Shown here one piece after another: positions 45,401 through 53,461 of a DNA stretch of 64,000 nt; the first letter of the stretch is position 1; each line of letters begins with the position of its first letter. The DNA comes from Bacteroidaceae bacterium (GTDB lineage Bacteria > Bacteroidota > Bacteroidia > Bacteroidales > Bacteroidaceae). Under the pieces are notes generated by a model. That model made no database searches and was not told where the DNA came from. It was given only the letters and a program-made list of their open reading frames with translations. The stretch spans positions 25,470 through 89,469 of the forward strand of contig JAFXDG010000036.1 of NCBI GenBank assembly GCA_017521285.1, read 5' to 3'. Both the position numbers and the translations under genes were made by a program.

Positions 45401-48400
45401 AGTATCCTAACTATACTGACGAGGCTGGTCTGGTTATCGCATTGCGCAACCTGCCGCGTTTCGCTATGGGTATGACTGCTGAGCAAATTCAGGCTGCTAT
45501 TGATGCAGTTTACGCTGCAATCCCCTTGTTCGAGGCTGAAAATGCTCCTTTGGCAAGCGGTAACTATTATTTGAAGAATGTTGCTTCTGGCAAGTATCTT
45601 GTTGGTGGTAACTCTTGGGGTACTTTCGCTACTTTGGGTGACCACGCTGAAGATGTTGCTTTGGCTGTACTCGAAGATGGTAAATATACAATCGACACCC
45701 GTTTGAGCAATGGTGGTGAAAGTCACTATTTGGGTGGTGCCGGTTGGATGGACGGTGCTGCTACTGGTTGGACATTCGCTAAGCAGGCTAAGGGTATCTA
45801 TGCTCTTACTGTTGACGGTGTGAACTATTTGGGTTGGGATGGTGCTAACAGCGCTGCTGCTGTAGCTTTGACTGATCCTACAAGCCCCAACGCTCAGTGG
45901 CAAGTTATTACAAAGGATGAGTTGGTTGCTGGTTTGGCTGCTGCTACTGCCGTTCAGCCTGTTGATGCTACATTCTTCATCCAAGACCCGAACTTCGGAC
46001 GCAACAATACCCGCGTATCTGCATGGGTTGGCGATCCTGTCAAGGGTGGTGATGTAACTAACTTCTGTGCTGAGAAGTGGAATACCAACTTCGATATCTA
46101 TCAAGATTTGACAGGTTTGGTTAACGGATACTATAAGGTAACTGTTCAGGGTTACTATCGTGCCGGTAACGGTGGCGCTACAGGCATGGAACAGAATGCT
46201 TACCTCTATGCAGGCGACAAGTCAACTGCTTTGATGAATATCAATGCTGAAGCTGGTAATGCTGTATTCCAGGGTGGTAATGTTTCTGACGTGGCTGGAA
46301 TGGGTATTGTTCCCAATGACATGACTACTGCCAGCAAGGCATTCACTGCAGGTCTGTATGCTGACAACAGCATCACAGTTCAGGTAACAGACGGAACTCT
46401 CCGTATCGGTGTGAAGAAGGAAACTTTGATTGATGCTGACTGGACAATCTTCGATAACTTCGAATTGACTTACTACGGTACTGAAGAGCCTCCTATGGTT
46501 GCTCCGGGTGCTTACTACATGAAGAACATTGGTGCCGGCAAGTATCTTGTTGCCGCTAACTCTTGGGGTACTCAGGCTTCATTCGGTGACCACGGTCTCG
46601 ACGTACAGGTAGCTTTCGCAAATGGTAAATATACTATCGACTCTAAGGTATCTAACGGTGGCGACAACCACTTCTTGGGTACTAACGGTTATGTAGATTC
46701 ACCTGCTGCTGAATGGACACTCGTTGAGCAGGGTGATGGCATCTTCGCTATTACTGCTGACGGTACTAACTTCATCGGTTACGATGGTAGCTCTTCTGTA
46801 ATGAGCATCACTCTGACTGACGCTGCAAGCGCTAATGCTCAGTGGCAGTTTGTAACTAAGGATGAGTTGCTCAAGTCTCTTTCTGCTGCTTCAATGATGA
46901 ATCCTGTTGACGCTACCTTCTTCATTCAGGGTCAGAACTTCGGCCGCAACGATGGCCGCAACACTGCATGGCAAGGTGCTCCTGCCATCGGTGGTGACAA
47001 TGCCAATATGAATGCTGAGAAGTGGAACTGCAACTTCGATGTATATCAGGATTTGGCTGGTCTGCCTAACGGTTTCTATAAGGTATCTGCACAGGGTTAC
47101 TACCGTGCCGGTAACGGTGGTGCTACAAGCATGGAACAGAATGCTTACCTCTATGCAGGCGAGGCTTCTACTCCGTTGATGAATATCAATGCTCATGCTG
47201 GTAACGCAATATTCAATGGCGGTAATGTTTCTGACGTACCTGGAATGGGTATCGTTCCTAACAATATGGCTACTGCAAGTACTGCATTCTCTGCCGGTCT
47301 CTATGCTGACAACAGCGTATTTGCTCAGGTAACTGACGGTACTCTCCGCATTGGTATCAAGAAGGACGTTCTGATTGGTGCTGACTGGACAATCTTCGAT
47401 AACTTCGAGTTGGCTTACTACGGAGCTGAAGATCCTGTTCCTATGATTACAGCTGTTGATTCACTGAACAAGTTGATTGCTGAGGCTGTGGCTTGGAAGG
47501 CTGAATTGAATGCTGAGGACGAAATGCACGCTATGGTATTGGGTACACTTGACATGATGATTCCTGCTGCTCAGGCTGTAGCCGATGCTCCTGCTTCTGT
47601 AGATCAGGTGAACGGAATGATTTTCGATGTTTACTCAATGTTGGGTACTTACAAGCCTATGATTGAGAAGTACGATGCTGCTATGGCTGCTACAGCTGCT
47701 GCAGAGGAAGCTTTGGCTTTGTATGGATCATTCAACAATCCTTCTGACGATGCCGGTTTCGCTGCCGCTATCGCAAGTGTTCAGGAAGGTGTTGCTCTGC
47801 TCAATGACTGGTTCGAGCCTATCACTATCGATGAACTCAATGCTCGTGTTGCTTCTATGCGCGTAGCCCAGAAGGCGTTCATCTATGAGAACCCGAAGGC
47901 TCCGACAGCTACTATCTCTGCTATCCAGGGTGCAAACCGCGTGGTTGCTTTGAGCCACGAATTGGAAGGCTTGACTATCTACTACAAGACTTCTGAGGCT
48001 GCTGACTATATGATTTACACTGCTCCGTTCCATGTTTCTACTGCAACTACAGTATGGGCATACGCTGAGTATGTAAGTCCTGAAGCTAAGGCTTATGCTT
48101 CAGAGGTAGCCGATTATCAGATTGTATCTGAAATTGTTAAGTTGAATGCTCCTACTATTGAAGTTGAGGGTATTGCTGCTGAAACAGAAGACGCTCTCAC
48201 TACTGACATCTTCAAGACTTGGGATGGTGTAGGTGCTGATGCTCAGCCTACTGCTGATGCTGTTTATCCTGAAATTCACGTAGGTGAGGAATTGGGTGCC
48301 GGTGCTATGGTTTATGGTTTGTCAACTGTTTACTACCTCAGCTATGCTGATTTGACCGGTTATAACAAGATTGTATTCGAAGGTACTCCGGGTGTTCAGC

Positions 48401-49032
48401 TCCGCGTTTTGATGAACCGCGTAGAGAACGAAGGTGCTCTTGTTGAAGTAAATCCGACTATCGGTGAGGATGGTAAGGCTGAAGTTGACTTGACAGGTAT
48501 GGAATACGTTCACTTGAACGCAATCAAGACTGGTTGGGGAAGTCCTGCCGGTACTATCACTAAGGTTGCTCTTGTAGCCGAAGGTGAGCCTGTTGCATTC
48601 AATTGCGTTGTAACAAGCGACCAGTCTGCTATTATCAACCAGTACGGTATCACTCCGAAGGAAACTATCACATACGACTTCTTCCCCTGGAACGAGGATA
48701 AGGGTGAATGTGCAAAAGTTCCTTCTATCAGCGGTATTGTAACTTCTGGTGAATCTATCAATGGTCTCTCTGCAGGTCTGTTGATTGTTAAGGTTGCTGC
48801 ATACGGATTCGAATCTGCAACTACTGTCAAGTATCTTGGCGCTGCTGAGGACTGGGCTGGTGGCGATGCATTCGTAACCGGTATTGATGAAGTGAACGCT
48901 AAGGAAGTGAAGGCTGTCAAGTTCTACACTGTAAGCGGTGTTGAGATTGAAGAACCTACTACAGGTCTCTACATCAAGCGCGTTCTCTACTCTGACGGAA
49001 CTGTTAAGACTTCAACAATTATGGGTAAGTAA
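42421..49032 (+). CDS. Giant modular secreted protein (2203 aa), probable glycan-binding
   Basis: Signal peptide MKKTMLVMAASLFCVGAAFA; the true start may be the ATG at 42439. Modules in order: N-terminal beta domain (25-200); a module A (about 205-345, LTADMFKAWDS to DVTVTSMVLVKA); a Pro/Glu/Gln linker (347-368); two CBM-like beta-sandwiches (about 369-680); a ThuA/glutaminase-like alpha/beta region (686-890, KVAYLCGATETTEAIY then YDLVVLAGGTGSG); helices; two tandem repeats of about 315 residues (1042-1357 and 1361-1673), each starting YY(L/M)KN(V/I) as in ricin-type trefoils and ending in a carbohydrate-binding-like beta domain; helices; a chitobiase-like sandwich (about 1827-1905); a second copy of module A (about 1927-2060); and a sorting-like tail (VKAVKFYTVSGVEI then GLYIKRV). 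No catalytic domain is recognised. Codon bias indicates high expression. Confidence 0.7.
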   Translation: MRIFNKMKKTMLVMAASLFCVGAAFAEVKTGSYAVVADDIASGAQITSVEGITMTYGTSETWTSGSGKVTVGDQTFEVYASTGENCSPTNGAVPTAGPYVVFAPKYDGTITGIVSNAGNNKKGYIVKNEDNNLVNGTVLIDGAEVAWESGTPYNSEAKYNGGVTFEVEAGATYYFYMAGSKMRFNGFIYSYEEVADAPAVEGTPLTADMFKAWDSPTAPTTSSAIGCSFVLNEPTGLPYGDGNVGYLNYADLSEYSKLIVTVSAGTPRFCFNRLTADGQDTQDGVDSKLLDIPGKPWGAEKYQTVDGNVYTIDLEKIVADYGYARLNCIKGANWADVTVTSMVLVKAEEPEQPVEPEQPEQPEEPTGEVIFSANFDGEGAQPLGGWGNNSTREVVDGAMKVTNPSVVNPWEVQLAHDFATPFEVGLTYTLKFKVKGSTEGSISVGFQIVDGYQSAGEFGAAKFTTEWQDVELKCTCSAGGGTRLIFSLGDYAGDIYLDDFELSYEGVLAPKEWVSVIANGDFEGTGAKYFVAKENGGANAGAFLAPAITDGIGKDGSRGITMKSYAGAAEEWDAQFWIVAAEGLPAGTEFRVSFDYRASAAVQIATQAHGEPGGYQHWDAIGAPSFTTEWQHYEKSGIVSADMAGANGFKSIAFNLSKDKANDVEFFFDNITFEAVGVAPITPAAKVAYLCGATETTEAIYTALVNAGLDVTPLNYDAVSLTEAEVNELAAYDLVVLAGGTGSGTNLAKTANLLLGKVNVLSTKSFWYKHYGTNGGNPGTADNPSLNLVKLVAEHPIFAGIAGDEFAAFVEHADERTTGRYLQSNGSFANGPEQVALAQTNGANCIGEAWVDGKGYIIIPVDGAQPAGYLTADGEALFANVAKYLIAGEQYNASRFDLTAYEAAVAAAEAFKATLNPEDETEAMGIEAVNETLISAADWLAEVEADPEATQDDVNFIAEDLNNIIEKFKAQLETEKLMTKVREAEAAGQALLEKYPNYTDEAGLVIALRNLPRFAMGMTAEQIQAAIDAVYAAIPLFEAENAPLASGNYYLKNVASGKYLVGGNSWGTFATLGDHAEDVALAVLEDGKYTIDTRLSNGGESHYLGGAGWMDGAATGWTFAKQAKGIYALTVDGVNYLGWDGANSAAAVALTDPTSPNAQWQVITKDELVAGLAAATAVQPVDATFFIQDPNFGRNNTRVSAWVGDPVKGGDVTNFCAEKWNTNFDIYQDLTGLVNGYYKVTVQGYYRAGNGGATGMEQNAYLYAGDKSTALMNINAEAGNAVFQGGNVSDVAGMGIVPNDMTTASKAFTAGLYADNSITVQVTDGTLRIGVKKETLIDADWTIFDNFELTYYGTEEPPMVAPGAYYMKNIGAGKYLVAANSWGTQASFGDHGLDVQVAFANGKYTIDSKVSNGGDNHFLGTNGYVDSPAAEWTLVEQGDGIFAITADGTNFIGYDGSSSVMSITLTDAASANAQWQFVTKDELLKSLSAASMMNPVDATFFIQGQNFGRNDGRNTAWQGAPAIGGDNANMNAEKWNCNFDVYQDLAGLPNGFYKVSAQGYYRAGNGGATSMEQNAYLYAGEASTPLMNINAHAGNAIFNGGNVSDVPGMGIVPNNMATASTAFSAGLYADNSVFAQVTDGTLRIGIKKDVLIGADWTIFDNFELAYYGAEDPVPMITAVDSLNKLIAEAVAWKAELNAEDEMHAMVLGTLDMMIPAAQAVADAPASVDQVNGMIFDVYSMLGTYKPMIEKYDAAMAATAAAEEALALYGSFNNPSDDAGFAAAIASVQEGVALLNDWFEPITIDELNARVASMRVAQKAFIYENPKAPTATISAIQGANRVVALSHELEGLTIYYKTSEAADYMIYTAPFHVSTATTVWAYAEYVSPEAKAYASEVADYQIVSEIVKLNAPTIEVEGIAAETEDALTTDIFKTWDGVGADAQPTADAVYPEIHVGEELGAGAMVYGLSTVYYLSYADLTGYNKIVFEGTPGVQLRVLMNRVENEGALVEVNPTIGEDGKAEVDLTGMEYVHLNAIKTGWGSPAGTITKVALVAEGEPVAFNCVVTSDQSAIINQYGITPKETITYDFFPWNEDKGECAKVPSISGIVTSGESINGLSAGLLIVKVAAYGFESATTVKYLGAAEDWAGGDAFVTGIDEVNAKEVKAVKFYTVSGVEIEEPTTGLYIKRVLYSDGTVKTSTIMGK

Positions 49033-49069
49033 AAAAGACCGATAACTGTTAAAGATTATAAGTCCTGAC

Positions 49070-49105
49070 AAAAGGGGCTGTGTCAATACTGGCACAGCCC
49101 CTTTT
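49070..49105 (+). terminator. Rho-independent terminator of the giant gene
   Basis: Perfect 13-bp stem AAAAGGGGCTGTG / CACAGCCCCTTTT with a 10-base loop, followed by CCTTTT. Confidence 0.92.
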
Positions 49106-49162
49106 CCTTTTAATAATCCTTATTTTTTCTGTCATTTCGTTGGGAAAGTAATCTATTTTATT

Positions 49163-49170
49163 TATTTTTG
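49163..49170 (+). promoter_or_regulatory. -7 element of metF
   Basis: TATTTTTG matches the consensus. A transcript starting near 49178 argues for the metF start at 49236 rather than the in-frame ATG at 49185. Confidence 0.55.
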
Positions 49171-49235
49171 TCGTTTGTTACCCCATGTTGGGTGATTGGC
49201 AGGGCAGATGCCCGTTTGGAAAAGGAATAAAAGAG

Positions 49236-50192
49236 ATGAAAGTAATAGACCTGATAAAGAATAACGGAGGTCGCACGGCTTTTTCCTTTGAGGTGTTACC
49301 ACCGTTGAAAGGAATGGGGACAGAGGCGCTCTTTCGTACCATTGACACGTTGCGCGAGTTCGATCCCAAATATGTGAATATCACCACACACCGTGGCGAG
49401 TATGTCTATAAGGATTTGGGCGAGGGGCTTTACCGCCGTGAGTTGGTGCGCCGTCGTCCGGGAACAGTGGCTGTGGCTGCGGCCATACATCATAAATATG
49501 GATTGACAGTGGTTCCCCATTTGGTATGCAGTGGTTCTACCAGTGCCGACTTGGAGTATGCCTTGCTTGACTTGCAGTTCTTGGGTATTACTGACCTGTT
49601 GCTCCTCAGGGGTGATAAGGCCAAGCATGAATCGTCGTTCACTGCTATGCCAGGGGGGTATCTGCATACGACCGAACTGATAGAGCAGGTCAATCGCTAT
49701 AATAATGGCTGCTTTATGGACGGAAGCCCTATCAAAGCTCCGGGAACTCCGTTTTCATACGGAGTAGCTTGCTATCCCGAGAAGCATGAGGAAGCTCCGA
49801 ATCTGGAGAATGACTTGCAGTGGTTGAAGCGTAAGGTGGAGATGGGAGCCGAATATGCTGTGACGCAGCTGTTCTATGACAATGCCAAGTATTTCCGTTT
49901 TGTCGAGATGGCCCGTGCCGAGGGAATCACCATTCCGATCATTCCTGGTATCAAACCATTTGCCAAGATGTCTCAGTTGACGGCGATTCCCAAGACCTTC
50001 AAAGTGGATCTTCCCCAACCTTTGGCCGTGGAGGCAGCCAAGTGCCGGACTGATGCCGAGGCGCAGGCTTTGGGTGTGGAATGGTGTGTGGCGCAGTGTA
50101 AAGAACTGATGGCTCACGGTGTACCCAGTTTGCATTTCTACACGTTGTCTGCAGTGGAGAGTATCCGCCAGGTGGCGAAGGAAATCTATTGA
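49236..50192 (+). CDS. metF: Methylenetetrahydrofolate reductase
   Basis: 318 residues from ATG at 49236, chosen because MKVIDLIKNN aligns with usual MetF starts and 49185 is too close to the promoter. FAD-dependent TIM-barrel enzyme reducing 5,10-methylene-THF to 5-methyl-THF for methionine synthesis. Visible motifs are the catalytic glutamate in FSFEVLPP, VNITTHRG, the folate-loop LLLRGDKAK, YPEKHEEAPN, and the FAD/NADH-binding AEYAVTQLFYDNAKYF with IPIIPGIKP. Length and motifs are complete. The next gene, holB, follows after 57 bases. Confidence 0.95.
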   Translation: MKVIDLIKNNGGRTAFSFEVLPPLKGMGTEALFRTIDTLREFDPKYVNITTHRGEYVYKDLGEGLYRRELVRRRPGTVAVAAAIHHKYGLTVVPHLVCSGSTSADLEYALLDLQFLGITDLLLLRGDKAKHESSFTAMPGGYLHTTELIEQVNRYNNGCFMDGSPIKAPGTPFSYGVACYPEKHEEAPNLENDLQWLKRKVEMGAEYAVTQLFYDNAKYFRFVEMARAEGITIPIIPGIKPFAKMSQLTAIPKTFKVDLPQPLAVEAAKCRTDAEAQALGVEWCVAQCKELMAHGVPSLHFYTLSAVESIRQVAKEIY

Positions 50193-50249
50193 GAATTGTT
50201 AGAGGAATTATAGATTCTATAGGGACTATAAATAAAAGAAAAAGAGGGA

Positions 50250-51365
50250 ATGTTCTTCAGAGATATCATCGGACAAGAGGAGGCGAAACAGCGTTTGATG
50301 CAGGAAGTGGCCGAAGGGCGTGTGGCTCATGCACGGCTGCTGTGTGGCCCTGAGGGAAGTGGCAAACTGCCGTTGGCGGTAGCATACGCCCGTTACCTGT
50401 GTTGCACCAACCGTCAAGGGACGGATGCCTGTGGAACCTGTCCGTCGTGCGTGAAGTTCAATAAACTGGTGCATCCCGATGTACACTTTGTCTTTCCGGT
50501 GAAGTCTTCGACCAATGTTAGCGATGATTTCATACGCGAATGGCGCAATTTGCTTCTTCAGACCCCTTATTTCGGTTTTCCTCAGTGGATGGAGGCAATG
50601 GGAGTCGAGAATCAGCAACCCCTTATTGGTGTGAAAGAGAGCGACGAGATAACCCGCAAGCTGAACTTGAAGTCCAGTGCAGGCGGATACAAGGTGATGA
50701 TTATCTGGTTGCCGGAAAAGATGAATGTGCAGAGTGCCAACAAACTGCTGAAACTGTTGGAAGAGCCGCCGAGGCAGACGGTCTTCCTGTTGGTAAGCGA
50801 ACAGCCCGAAACCTTGTTGGCCACGATACAGAGCCGTACCCAGCGGATGGAGTTACGCAAATTGTCCGAAGAGGTGATTGCCGGTGCTTTGCAAGAACGG
50901 TTTGGTTTGCAGCCTGCGGATGCAACAACGATAGCCCATTTGGCTGACGGCAGTATGCTGAAAGCGTTGGAGACTATACATATCAGTGAGGACAGCCGTA
51001 TGTTTTTCGATTTGTTTGTCAGTCTGATGCGTCTTTCGTATCAGCGCAAGTTGCGCGAAATGAAACAATGGAGCGAACAAGTGGCTGCGTTGGGGCGCGA
51101 GCGCCAGAAGAATCTGTTGCTCTATTGCCAACGTCTGCTCAGGGAGAACTTCATCTATAATTTCCATCGGGCTGAGTTGGTCTATATGACACCTGAGGAG
51201 CAGAACTTCTCCACGCGCTTCGCGCCGTTCATCAACGAACGGAATGTGATTGGCATCATGGAGGAGTTGGCCTTGGCACAGCAACATATCGAGCAAAACG
51301 TGAATGCCAAAATGGTGTTCTTCGATTTCTCGTTAAAAATGATAATGTTATTAAAGAGTAATTAA
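50250..51365 (+). CDS. holB: DNA polymerase III delta' subunit (HolB-like)
   Basis: 371 residues. Clamp-loader AAA+ subunit of the replicase. N-terminus FRDIIGQEEAKQRLMQEV, P-loop GPEGSGKLPLA, zinc-binding cysteines in CCTNRQGTDACGTCPSC, and ESDEITRKLNL with the RIQ-equivalent region VMIIWLPEKMNVQSANKLLK and LLEEPPRQTVFLLVSEQPE. The sensor-1 region continues as ATIQSRTQRMEL, the usual SRC motif being SRT here. The order holB - ricT-like - gldH is typical of Bacteroidales. No odd features apart from the SRT variant. Confidence 0.92.
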   Translation: MFFRDIIGQEEAKQRLMQEVAEGRVAHARLLCGPEGSGKLPLAVAYARYLCCTNRQGTDACGTCPSCVKFNKLVHPDVHFVFPVKSSTNVSDDFIREWRNLLLQTPYFGFPQWMEAMGVENQQPLIGVKESDEITRKLNLKSSAGGYKVMIIWLPEKMNVQSANKLLKLLEEPPRQTVFLLVSEQPETLLATIQSRTQRMELRKLSEEVIAGALQERFGLQPADATTIAHLADGSMLKALETIHISEDSRMFFDLFVSLMRLSYQRKLREMKQWSEQVAALGRERQKNLLLYCQRLLRENFIYNFHRAELVYMTPEEQNFSTRFAPFINERNVIGIMEELALAQQHIEQNVNAKMVFFDFSLKMIMLLKSN

Positions 51366-51379
51366 ATGAAATAGAATAT

Positions 51380-51499
51380 GAAGTTCAGGAGTTCAGGAGT
51401 TCAGGAGTTCAGACAATAGTACATTTGTATGATGATTCTTATAAGGAACATGAATGCAACACTATTGTCTGAACTCCTGCAACTCCCGAACTTCTGAAC
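51380..51499. repeat. GTTCAGGA octamer hairpin (element G)
   Basis: Left arm: three and a half copies of GTTCAGGA, then GTTCAGACAATAGT. Right arm: ACTATTGTCTGAACTCCTGC and degenerate inverted copies. Arms of about 39 bases flank a 40-base loop and fill the gap between holB and the PSP1 gene. No reading frame. Confidence 0.8.
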
Positions 51500-51517
51500 T
51501 CCCCAAAAGAAAAGATT

Positions 51518-52897
51518 ATGTCAGATGAAATAAAACTCAAATGGGGAAGCGGAAACCTGTCTTGCCGTGGATGCGGACGACAGGACAAGCAACTCAATAC
51601 TTACGACTACCTGGCCGACATCCCCGGCAATGACGAGGAGACCGACTTAGTGGAGGTGCAGTTCAAGAATACCCGTAAGGGATATTACCGTAACAGCAAT
51701 CATCTTTCTTTGGAGAAAGGGGATATTGTGGCAGTGGAGGCTACGCCGGGACATGATATCGGTGTGGTGACACTGATGGGGCGTCTGGTGCCTTTGCAGA
51801 TGCGAAAGGCCAACTTACGTTCTGATGTGGAAATCAAGCGCATTTACCGTAAGGCCAAACCGGTGGATATGGAGAAGTACGAAGAGGCCAAGAAACGCGA
51901 ACATGATACCATGATACGCTCGCGTCAGATAGCCAATGACTTGAATCTGAATATGAAAATTGGTGACGTAGAATATCAGGGCGATGGTAATAAGGCTATC
52001 TTCTATTACATCGCCGATGAGCGCGTAGATTTCCGCCAGCTTATCAAGGTGTTGGCCGATGCTTTCAAGGTGCGCATCGAGATGAAGCAGATTGGTGCCC
52101 GTCAGGAGGCCGGACGTATCGGTGGCATCGGACCTTGCGGACGCGAACTTTGCTGTGCCACGTGGATGACCAGCTTTGTTTCGGTTGCCACCAGTGCTGC
52201 CCGTTTTCAAGACATCTCGTTGAACCCTCAGAAATTGGCCGGACAGTGTGCCAAACTCAAGTGTTGCCTCAATTATGAGGTGGATACCTATGTGGAGTCT
52301 CTCAAGCGTCTGCCTTCCAAGGAGATTGTGTTGCAAACGAAGGATGGCGACTATTATTTCTTCAAGAGCGATATATTGAAAGGGCTGGTTACATACTCGA
52401 CCGACAAGCATGTGGCGGCAAATTTGGTGGAACTGACTGCCCGACGGGCTTTCGAAGTCATCAATATGAACCGACAGGGGGAAAAACCGGACAGCCTTTC
52501 GGAAAACGGACAAGTGGAGGATAAGCGTCCTGTTGACTTGTTGGAGCAGGATAATATTGCTCGTTTTGACCGTGCCAAGAAGAAAAAGAAGAAGAGTGGC
52601 AAGGGTAAGAATGGTGGACTGCCGTCCGTCAAGCAAGAGGGTAAGCCTGCCAAACCTGAAGCTAAAGCAGACAAATCTGAAGGCAAGCAGCCCAATAAAC
52701 CCGAGGGTAAGCAGCAAGCCAAACAGGAAGGCGCCCAACCGTCTAAACCCGAAAATAAACAACCCAAGGGACAAGGCGGACAAGCTGAAGCTGGTGAACC
52801 GACCCCCAAACAGGGAGGTGGAAACAAGCACAAGAAACGCCATCAGGGTAATCCCAATAATCCGAATCGTCCGCAGGGACAGGAAAATAAGGAGTAA
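51518..52897 (+). CDS. PSP1-domain protein, RicT/YaaT homologue with charged tail
   Basis: 459 residues. Residues 35-290 form the PSP1/RicT core: KGDIVAVEATPGHDIGVVTL, then GGIGPCGRELCCATWM and LAGQCAKLKCCLNYE, with the clustered cysteines that in Bacillus YaaT take part in an iron-sulfur-bearing Y-complex acting on RNA processing. In Bacteroidetes the role is not established. From about residue 345 the protein becomes a low-complexity Lys/Pro/Gln/Glu tail with repeats of the type KPEGKQ, ending NPNNPNRPQGQENKE, probably disordered and possibly nucleic-acid binding. It lies between holB and gldH. Confidence 0.88.
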   Translation: MSDEIKLKWGSGNLSCRGCGRQDKQLNTYDYLADIPGNDEETDLVEVQFKNTRKGYYRNSNHLSLEKGDIVAVEATPGHDIGVVTLMGRLVPLQMRKANLRSDVEIKRIYRKAKPVDMEKYEEAKKREHDTMIRSRQIANDLNLNMKIGDVEYQGDGNKAIFYYIADERVDFRQLIKVLADAFKVRIEMKQIGARQEAGRIGGIGPCGRELCCATWMTSFVSVATSAARFQDISLNPQKLAGQCAKLKCCLNYEVDTYVESLKRLPSKEIVLQTKDGDYYFFKSDILKGLVTYSTDKHVAANLVELTARRAFEVINMNRQGEKPDSLSENGQVEDKRPVDLLEQDNIARFDRAKKKKKKSGKGKNGGLPSVKQEGKPAKPEAKADKSEGKQPNKPEGKQQAKQEGAQPSKPENKQPKGQGGQAEAGEPTPKQGGGNKHKKRHQGNPNNPNRPQGQENKE

Positions 52898-52917
52898 TTG
52901 GAAATTGCACGTTGTGC

Positions 52918-53430
52918 ATGGGTATGATGAACGTGGGAATAATCGGAAAAAAACTGAAAGTGGTTGCCATGGCAGGCATTTTGTCTGCTATGGTGACGGC
53001 TTGCAGGTGGGGAAACCTGTCATACAGTGCATCCGCCTCTGTACCCCAGTCGTGGACACGGATGGATACAGTAGAGTTCATGATTTCTGATAATGGGTTT
53101 CACTTGACGGCTGGTCGTGCTTTCCAGTTTGTTGTTGATGTCCGTTACACTGGGGAATATGCTTATCGTGACCTTTGGTTGTTGCTCCGACACAATGTGG
53201 CCGATTCGCTCAAGTGGCAGACTGATACGTTGTGTTGTCCTTTGTATAGCCAGAAAGGCCGGCCCTTGGGCCAAGGCTTGACAGGGCTCTATACGATTGA
53301 AATCCCTTATACTACATTAGTGGCCGATGGAAGCGGGCAGACCCGTATGCAACTGATTCACTGCATGGCCAATGATTCATTGAAAGGAATCTCAGACGTA
53401 GGTATTCGGGTCAGGAGTCTGACAGAATAG
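52918..53430 (+). CDS. gldH: GldH-like lipoprotein
   Basis: About 170 residues, depending on the start; ATG at 52918, 52924 or the next codon are all possible, and a TTG at 52912 is not needed. Lipobox AMVTAC; the body matches GldH (SVPQSWTRMDTVEF; FVVDVRYTGEYAYRDLWLLL; RMQLIHCMANDSLKGISDVG). GldH is an outer-membrane lipoprotein needed for gliding and linked with type IX secretion in Flavobacteria; non-gliding Bacteroidales keep it with an unclear role. Its presence matters because four secreted proteins in the window have sorting-like tails. Confidence 0.8.
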   Translation: MGMMNVGIIGKKLKVVAMAGILSAMVTACRWGNLSYSASASVPQSWTRMDTVEFMISDNGFHLTAGRAFQFVVDVRYTGEYAYRDLWLLLRHNVADSLKWQTDTLCCPLYSQKGRPLGQGLTGLYTIEIPYTTLVADGSGQTRMQLIHCMANDSLKGISDVGIRVRSLTE

Positions 53431-53461
53431 GCGGGGGCAGTTTTCAAGCTTTCTTTTTCAT

